A model generated the notes under the pieces. It saw nothing but the letters and a program-made list of their open reading frames with translations. It was not told the origin of the DNA and made no database searches. A program made the position numbers and the translations under genes. Shown here piece after piece: positions 57,774 through 64,000 of a DNA stretch of 64,000 bases; the first letter of the stretch is position 1, and every line of letters begins with the position of its first letter. The DNA is taken from positions 1 through 64,000 of the forward strand of contig NZ_JMCC02000015.1 in assembly GCF_000737335.2 (NCBI RefSeq), read 5' to 3'. The stretch is from Enhygromyxa salina (GTDB lineage Bacteria; Myxococcota_A; Polyangia; Nannocystales; Nannocystaceae).

Positions 57774-58943
57774 CTACGGCGCCGGTTCAGGCTCCGTCAC
57801 TTCTACTTCAAACCAAAACCAGTTCACGCCCTGCCGCCCATCGCGGACCACGTAATACATGCGAGCCCGGCCATCCACGGGCGCCTCGGTCTCGTCTTGC
57901 TCGCCCTGCGTCAGGACCCACTGGTTGTAGCTCATCGGATCATCGCTGGTCCCCGACAACAGCTCGCCCCACGTCCGGTACCAGTCGCCCTGGTACGCCT
58001 CGTCGCGCTCTTCGTAGCTCTCGCCGTTGTTGACCGGGATCACGAAGGTCTGCAGGTCTTCCTCGGGGGAGTCGACCTCGACCTGCAGCCTGACCTCGCG
58101 CGGGGCCGAGACCACCCCGCCAAATGGAACGATCTGCGCGTTGCCGACCTGCTCGCCTTCGTCGTTGATCACCCCCACGCGCACCTGAGAAATGCGCGGG
58201 TTGTGGTCGGGCTCGGGGATGTCTTCGGGGTCGGGCACCTCGAAGCCGGGGATCTCCAGACCAAAGCTTGCCGCGAGCGAGAGCAGCAGCTCGACCGGCC
58301 CAATGTTCAAGCGCTGGACCGCATACAGACAGTCGTTGGGCAGGTCGTACTCGCCCCGCAGCAGCTCGGCGGCGCAGGTGTCGGTCGAGGTCCCGCCGGG
58401 GACCCCGGCGATCATCGTCAGCTCGATCGCGCCGCTCACAAACACGTTGGCCGACAGCGGCGCCACGTACTCGGGCGTGCCTTCGCGGCCGATCACGCAC
58501 GGGCTGACCAGCTCGGGCAGCTCGTCACCCGTCAGCGCGTCAAAGCTGGGGGCCGTGCAGTCTGGAATGTCCTCTAGCGCCACTGGCGTGGCCGCCGAGA
58601 TGCACGCGAACAGCCCCAGCCCCGGGGTCAGCTCGCAGGCCAGCCACACCACGTCGAGGCTGTCCGGGTCCACGATCCCCAGCTCGTTGACGATGTAGGG
58701 CGTGATCGTGACGGTCTCGAAGGGCAGCGCCTGGGCCTTGGGTCGGTCGGGGTCGGGCGCCTGATCCGGGAACGGCGAAGCGGTGACGGCCGTCTGGATC
58801 GCAAGCACCCGGTGGCTGATGATCACCCGCGCGTCGGGCAGATCTTGGGCGCAGCCAGTGGCGACAAAGCTGACGCAGCAGCCCAGCACGGCGAGCGCAG
58901 CGAGCGAGACGGAGTGGGAACCAGAGGCAGACATGACGCTCAC
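57774..58943 (-). CDS. Lipoprotein partner of TonB-dependent receptor
   Basis: A 389-residue lipoprotein: long signal with lipobox VATGC, then two or three beta-sandwich-like domains with six or seven cysteines (CELTPGLGLFAC, CTAPSF..., CVIG, CAAELL..., CLYAV). No SusD-type helical motifs. Its ATG overlaps the receptor stop as ATGA, so it is translated with the receptor and is probably a surface or periplasmic lipoprotein that binds the ligand. A second ATG (58934) lies three codons in. Converges with the transporter gene at 57730. Confidence 0.82.
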   Translation of the reverse strand: MSVMSASGSHSVSLAALAVLGCCVSFVATGCAQDLPDARVIISHRVLAIQTAVTASPFPDQAPDPDRPKAQALPFETVTITPYIVNELGIVDPDSLDVVWLACELTPGLGLFACISAATPVALEDIPDCTAPSFDALTGDELPELVSPCVIGREGTPEYVAPLSANVFVSGAIELTMIAGVPGGTSTDTCAAELLRGEYDLPNDCLYAVQRLNIGPVELLLSLAASFGLEIPGFEVPDPEDIPEPDHNPRISQVRVGVINDEGEQVGNAQIVPFGGVVSAPREVRLQVEVDSPEEDLQTFVIPVNNGESYEERDEAYQGDWYRTWGELLSGTSDDPMSYNQWVLTQGEQDETEAPVDGRARMYYVVRDGRQGVNWFWFEVEVTEPEPAP

Positions 58944-61693
58944 AGCTCCACGCGGAAGCCGATCGAAGGAATGATAGGCAGAGAGTTCACCGTAGAGAAG
59001 CTCTGATAGTCGTAGGCGTAGTTGATGAACTCGGGGTTTTGCTTGTTGTAGACGTTCTGGACGTCGGCGTAGACGCTCATCTGCAGCGCAGGCAGCACCC
59101 AGGTCTTGTCGAGGCGCAAATCCAGCTGATGGAAGGTCGGCAGCCGATCGCCGTTGACCGGGCCGGTGATCGGCGTGTAGATGCCGGCCTGCGCGTCGAA
59201 CACGCCGTCGTTGACCGCGGTGTAGGGGTTGCCCGAGACCAGCCGAAAGCGGGCGCCAAACTGCCAGCCACGCGGAAATTTGTAGCTGCCGATCACCGTG
59301 AGGATGTGGGTCTGGTCAAAGTCGAACAGCTTTCGCTGCTGGCCCGGCGCGTCGATCCTGGTGCTGCGCGAGAGCGTGTACGACACCCAGCCAAACAAGT
59401 TGTCGGTCAGGCTCTTGCGCAGCAGCAGCTCGAGTCCGTAGATCCGACCGACGCCAGTGTTGGCGTACTGCTCGGGGCCAAGCTCGCCGGTGCTGCGCGA
59501 CACCAGCTCCGCCGACGGCGAGACCAGGTCCCACAGCTCCTTGTAGAAGCCAGTGAGCTCGATGAAGCTCTCCCACGGCAGCTCCTGGGCGACCGCCAAG
59601 CTGCTGTGCACGGACTTTTGAAGGCCCAGGCGCGGGTTGCCAAACAACTCGTCGAGCTGCACGGGCTGCTGGATGCCCTGGCTGTAGAGGCCGACCGCGG
59701 CCTTGAGCGCGGTCGTGTCGGTCAGCTTCCAGACCCCGCGCAGGCGCGGATCCACACCGGCGCGATTGACCGCGGCGAACCACTCGGCGCGAACGCCCGG
59801 GTACAGCACGAACCTGTCGGTGAGCGCGAGGGTCACGGTCGAGTACAGGGCCCCGCGAAAGGTCAACCCCGAGACCCGGCGGACCAGCGAGTTGGCGCTG
59901 CTAAAGCCCGGCCCGCCGCCGACCCCCGTGGCCGGCGGCGCGGTCACGTCGATGTCGTACAAGGTCGTGTTGACGTCGGTGCCGATCCGCCAGCGCAGGT
60001 TCTTGGAGATCTGTCGGCTGAGCTCGGCGCGGCCGCTGATGTCCTTGGTGCGCACGTCTAGATCGAACACGCCGCCCACACCGATCTCGGTCAGCCCGGC
60101 CCGAAACGAGGGCGTGACCAGAAACTCCCAGGGCCCGAGCTGCTTGCGATAGACCAGGTCGAGCCGCGAGAAGTACTGCGAGGTCTCGACTTGGTTGCGG
60201 ACGTCTTCGGTCGCCTCGGGATCGTCGTTGGGCCCGCTGAACGCGAGCTTCAGCTGGTCCGAGCTACCAAACGCGCGGACGCTGAGCTCGCCGCCCGAGA
60301 CCGGGTAGTCGAACAGCATCTGGTAGTCCCAGTAGCGCGGCGCGACGCTGAAGTTGATGCCCGCGTCGGCCGGCAGCGCCTGGCTCAGCACGAAGTCGAT
60401 GTAGCTGCGCCGGGCCGCGAGCGCGAAGCTGCCCTTGCCGATCGGACCCTCGGCCAGCACGCCAGCATCGAAGGCGTTGACATCTACGTAGCCGTGGTAG
60501 CCGTCGCGGCGGCCGGCCCGGGGCTGCACGTTCACGATGCCCCCGATCGCGTCGCCGTAGCGGCTGTCGAAGTTGCCCGGGATGAAGTCGATCTGCGCGA
60601 GGATCTCCGAGGCGAACACGCTGCGCAGCCCGCCAAAGTGAAACAGCAGCGGGATCTCGTGGTAGCCCAGGAACACCGCGGAGTCCTCGGGCGCGGCCCC
60701 GCGGATCGCCAACAAGCCCGAGCCAAACGGGGCACGCGCGACCCCGGGGAAGTTGAGCACGGCCTTGAGCGCGTCGCCCTGCGAGCCTGGGAGCTTCGCG
60801 ATCTCCTCGAGCTCGAGGGTGCGCTCGACGACCTCGGGCATCGCCTCGCGGTCAACGACGACCTCGGTGCGATAGGGGTTTTGCGCCTCGCGCCGGGGCC
60901 ACACGTTGATCTCGAGCTGCTTGTCGGGCTTCAGCTCGACCACGCGATCGCTGCGGGCGTAGCCAGAGGCCAAGACGATCAAGCGAACCTTGCCCTCGGG
61001 CACGCCGCGCAGCTCGTAGTTGCCGCTGGCGTCGGTCTGGGTCTGCACGGTCCACGCGGGCTCGGCCGGATCTTCGTAGAGCGTGCCGCGGATCTCACCC
61101 ACCGGGAGCTCGCCAGCGGGGATCACCAACACGGAGGCGCCCTCGATCGGCGTGCGGTAGCCAGCCTCGCGCACGCGCCCCAACACGCGCACGGGCGCCT
61201 CGGGGTCATCGCCCTGGGGGGTCTGGGTCTCCGCTTCGGTGTTGGGGTTGGACTGCGTGGGCGCCTGTGGCTCGGGCGGACGCGGCGGCTCGACCACGAA
61301 CGCCAGCGAGAGCTTGACCTCGACCCGCTCGCCTTCGTAGCTGGCGGGCTCATAGCGAAGCTTGGCGACGATGTTGATCGCAACCGGATCCAGCGCGGGA
61401 TCGGGGCTCTCGAGCACGGTGATCTCGATTGGGACGCCGTCGATCCCGACCACGTACTCCAGCGTGATCTGCCCAGCTGGCGGCTGCTCGCGCTCGAGCA
61501 GCGCGGGCGGATACTCGAAGGCCTGCTCGCCCACGCCAACGACGAGCTTGGGCGGGATCAGCTCGCTCGGGGCCGTTGGCGGCGCGGCGGCGGTGGGCGG
61601 GCCAGCGACGGCCGTTGACCCACACAGCATCGCAGCCAAGAACGCTGCGAGCCCGCGCGACCGGGATCGCCCTTCATGCACTCGCGCAGCCAC
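58940..61693 (-). CDS. TonB-dependent receptor with N-terminal TonB-C-like domain
   Basis: A 917-residue outer-membrane receptor. After the signal peptide (ends ~AVAGP), residues ~41-136 read as a TonB C-terminal-type domain: 'PAGQITLEYVVGIDGVPIEI' ... 'ALDPVAINIVAKLRYEPASY' is the 'V.l.v.vd.dG.v..v.V..s.....d..Ai.a..k.rF.Pa' pattern. A carboxypeptidase-regulatory-like domain follows (~168-268), then the plug (~290-420) and a beta-barrel ending in an aromatic strand (PSIGFRVEL). No obvious N-terminal TonB box; the appended TonB-C domain may couple to the dedicated TonB differently. Sits one base from the tonB gene in an exbB-exbD-tonB-receptor-lipoprotein order. Confidence 0.9.
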   Translation of the reverse strand: MAARVHEGRSRSRGLAAFLAAMLCGSTAVAGPPTAAAPPTAPSELIPPKLVVGVGEQAFEYPPALLEREQPPAGQITLEYVVGIDGVPIEITVLESPDPALDPVAINIVAKLRYEPASYEGERVEVKLSLAFVVEPPRPPEPQAPTQSNPNTEAETQTPQGDDPEAPVRVLGRVREAGYRTPIEGASVLVIPAGELPVGEIRGTLYEDPAEPAWTVQTQTDASGNYELRGVPEGKVRLIVLASGYARSDRVVELKPDKQLEINVWPRREAQNPYRTEVVVDREAMPEVVERTLELEEIAKLPGSQGDALKAVLNFPGVARAPFGSGLLAIRGAAPEDSAVFLGYHEIPLLFHFGGLRSVFASEILAQIDFIPGNFDSRYGDAIGGIVNVQPRAGRRDGYHGYVDVNAFDAGVLAEGPIGKGSFALAARRSYIDFVLSQALPADAGINFSVAPRYWDYQMLFDYPVSGGELSVRAFGSSDQLKLAFSGPNDDPEATEDVRNQVETSQYFSRLDLVYRKQLGPWEFLVTPSFRAGLTEIGVGGVFDLDVRTKDISGRAELSRQISKNLRWRIGTDVNTTLYDIDVTAPPATGVGGGPGFSSANSLVRRVSGLTFRGALYSTVTLALTDRFVLYPGVRAEWFAAVNRAGVDPRLRGVWKLTDTTALKAAVGLYSQGIQQPVQLDELFGNPRLGLQKSVHSSLAVAQELPWESFIELTGFYKELWDLVSPSAELVSRSTGELGPEQYANTGVGRIYGLELLLRKSLTDNLFGWVSYTLSRSTRIDAPGQQRKLFDFDQTHILTVIGSYKFPRGWQFGARFRLVSGNPYTAVNDGVFDAQAGIYTPITGPVNGDRLPTFHQLDLRLDKTWVLPALQMSVYADVQNVYNKQNPEFINYAYDYQSFSTVNSLPIIPSIGFRVEL

Positions 61694-61694
61694 T

Positions 61695-62642
<948 letters not shown>

Positions 62643-62651
62643 TGGCGTGAC

Positions 62652-63107
62652 TCAGCCTTTGACCGCGGGCGGCTGCTCTGTCGCAATGGCGTACTTCGTG
62701 ACGCCGTTTTCACGCAGTAGATCAATCAGGTGGACCATGGCGCCAACCTGGGCTTTGGTGTCGCACTGCACGATCCCCTGCAGCTCGGGGTTTTGGCTGA
62801 CCCGGGCCGCGATCTCGAGGGCCATCGCCTGGTCGATCTGGGCTTGGGTGCCCTCGACCGGTTGCCCGTCGATCGCGAATTCGCCCCCGCCATCTTGGCC
62901 GCGGCACATCAGCACGATGCTCTGGGGCAGCTCTTCGATGTTCTTGCCCGAGCTCGCGTCGGGCTTGTCGACCTCCATGCCCTCGATCTTGTTGATCGTG
63001 GTGGTTGTGACCATGAAGATCACCAACAACACCAACATGATGTCGACCATCGGGGTGATGTTGATGCCCGTGATCTCTTCGTCGTCGTCGAGTCCGCCCG
63101 CTGCCAT
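62652..63107 (-). CDS. exbD: ExbD/TolR-type proton channel subunit
   Basis: 151 residues: one N-terminal helix with the family's membrane aspartate (TGINITPMVDIMLVLLVIFM; Asp near 22), then a periplasmic domain. ExbD with ExbB uses the proton gradient to drive TonB. Gene order and tight spacing (3 bp after exbB, 9 bp before tonB) put it in the receptor operon. The periplasmic domain contains two cysteines (LMCRGQDGG, IVQCDTK) that may pair. Confidence 0.93.
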   Translation of the reverse strand: MAAGGLDDDEEITGINITPMVDIMLVLLVIFMVTTTTINKIEGMEVDKPDASSGKNIEELPQSIVLMCRGQDGGGEFAIDGQPVEGTQAQIDQAMALEIAARVSQNPELQGIVQCDTKAQVGAMVHLIDLLRENGVTKYAIATEQPPAVKG

Positions 63108-63110
63108 GGC

Positions 63111-63758
63111 TTACTTCGCCTTCTCGCTGCGCTCGGCGAGCTGGGAGACGACCATGCCCGTGAGCGCGTCGGCCTCGGACAGGACCTGCTTCACGCGCCG
63201 CTGAAACGCGTTGTAGGCGATCACGGCCGGGATCGCGACGAGCAGGCCGATCGCGGTGGCGACCAGGGCCTCGGAGATGCCGTTCATGATCCCGCTGGCG
63301 TCCTCGCCGGTTGTCACGCCTTGCTCACCGAGCAAGTGGAACACCCGCAAGATCTCGAGCACGGTGCCGAACAAGCCGATGAACGGGGCGTTTGAGCCAA
63401 CGGTGCCCAAGAAGCCAAGGTGCTTCTCGAGCCGGAGCTTCTCTTGTGCGCGGTTGCCCTCGGCCACGGCGCGGGCCGACGCGGGCCCACGATCGGCGAC
63501 CTTGAACATTGCGACGAGCATGCGCCCACCCGGGGACGGGACATTCTTGACGACCTCGGCGGCCCCCTCGATGTCGTCCTTGCCGAGCTTTTCAGACACC
63601 GGCTCGAGCAGCGCGCTGTCGCGTCCTGCGACGCCGCGGAAGAACAGCCAGCGCTCGATTACGATCGCCACGCTGGCCACGCTCAGCGCGACCAAGACCC
63701 AAAGTACCCAGTTAGCACCAAGCAGCGCGAGTTGAAGGAAGGCTTCTTGCAGATCCAT
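63111..63758 (-). CDS. exbB: ExbB/TolQ/MotA-type proton channel subunit
   Basis: A 215-residue inner-membrane protein with three helices: an N-terminal one (~10-30), and a pair (~125-150 and ~165-195) carrying the signatures GSNAPFIGLFGTVLEIL and GISEALVATAIGLLVAIPAV. With ExbD it forms the proton-driven motor of the TonB system. First gene of a five-gene minus-strand operon (exbB-exbD-tonB-receptor-lipoprotein). ATG 63758 fits the family; the frame upstream to 63929 is not family-like. Confidence 0.93.
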   Translation of the reverse strand: MDLQEAFLQLALLGANWVLWVLVALSVASVAIVIERWLFFRGVAGRDSALLEPVSEKLGKDDIEGAAEVVKNVPSPGGRMLVAMFKVADRGPASARAVAEGNRAQEKLRLEKHLGFLGTVGSNAPFIGLFGTVLEILRVFHLLGEQGVTTGEDASGIMNGISEALVATAIGLLVAIPAVIAYNAFQRRVKQVLSEADALTGMVVSQLAERSEKAK

Positions 63759-64000
63759 GGGCTTGTCTGGGGTCGCTGAACGATGAGGCGAGGTCAGGCG
63801 AAGTGATGCCCAGCAACGGATATCACGGGTGGCGACGGACCCCGGGGCTCCGAGAGCCGCAAACGCGCGAAAGGTAGCCGAAACATCGTTGCGAGACCAG
63901 GCTTGCCACCCCAAACCGGCATTTGCCACGGGTCTGGGCCACTTTGCGCCTGGAGAGTTCGCTGCCCAAGGGCTCTAGTGTGCGCGATCAGCTGGCGCAC
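63759..64000. promoter_or_regulatory. Upstream region of the Ton operon (window edge)
   Basis: No supported gene. This stretch should hold the promoter of the minus-strand exbB operon. I could not identify a clear -35/-10 pair or a Fur-type iron box; a minus-strand frame at 63794-64000 is Arg/Pro-rich and unlikely to be real. Confidence 0.35.

Overview
The window looks like chromosomal DNA of a myxobacterium, most likely of the Nannocystis/Plesiocystis/Enhygromyxa type. The evidence is the high GC content, long spurious antisense frames, a very large share of secreted lipoproteins, Gly-Asp repeat linkers just after the lipid-anchor cysteine, 'myxobacterial' Cys-rich CGDG...CDDGN repeats (DUF4215), FG-GAP, IgGFc-binding-like and DUF2330 proteins, a tail resembling MYXO-CTERM anchors, and a membrane-tethered ECF sigma factor. 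The assignment is by gene style only; no rRNA or other taxonomic marker is present. RNase P RNA (rnpB) lies at 37442-37831 on the minus strand. I saw no tRNA, rRNA, CRISPR array or intact insertion sequence.

Layout. 0.3-4.3 kb (minus): a pentaheme cytochrome c, a lipoprotein overlapping it and a beta-propeller-like lipoprotein. 4.5-7.4 kb (plus): a small lipoprotein, an ECF sigma factor with a fused membrane/extracytoplasmic tail, and a coupled exported protein. 7.5-13.7 kb: lipoproteins including a heme-c/dicopper monooxygenase-like protein and a large NlpC/P60-like protein with 'LDTR' repeats. 13.8-26.9 kb: a diheme lipoprotein followed by a series of secreted phosphoester hydrolases and other surface proteins (PhoX, Fes-type esterase, purple-acid-phosphatase-like enzyme, UshA/5'-nucleotidase), with a cytoplasmic pyrophosphatase, an IgGFc-binding-like protein and a putative HExxH protease among them. 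27.4-29.9 kb (plus): a sulfite-reduction operon (DUF2849, siroheme reductase, DUF934) behind two inverted repeats. 30-36 kb: an FG-GAP lipoprotein, an RtcR/CARF-like sigma-54 activator, a duplicated ~65-bp repeat, a decayed POT peptide-transporter gene, a Cys-repeat lipoprotein and a second decayed gene.

36-43.9 kb: an alpha/beta hydrolase, a small membrane protein, rnpB, a SulP-carbonic anhydrase fusion, a three-gene UbiA operon and a DUF4215 lipoprotein. 44.4-49.7 kb (plus): two translationally coupled secreted amidohydrolases (the second without its metal-binding HxH) and an orphan VgrG. 49.7-53.4 kb (minus): a DUF2330 protein, a front-end fatty acid desaturase and an unknown protein. 53.46-57.73 kb (plus): a tightly packed five-gene operon (46-aa ORF, AstE/aspartoacylase-type deacylase, thioester-reductase-type SDR, PAPS sulfotransferase, BASS-family transporter). 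57.8-63.8 kb (minus): a complete ExbB-ExbD-TonB-receptor-lipoprotein uptake operon whose receptor carries an N-terminal TonB-C-like domain.

How the genes may work together (inference): the 15-27 kb block is an outer-surface kit for releasing phosphate from organic esters. The 27-30 kb operon assimilates sulfite. The 53-58 kb operon, with a desaturase close by on the other strand, is the best candidate for an undescribed pathway: production and export of a sulfated lipid or alcohol. The 58-64 kb operon is a self-contained energised uptake system for an unknown ligand.
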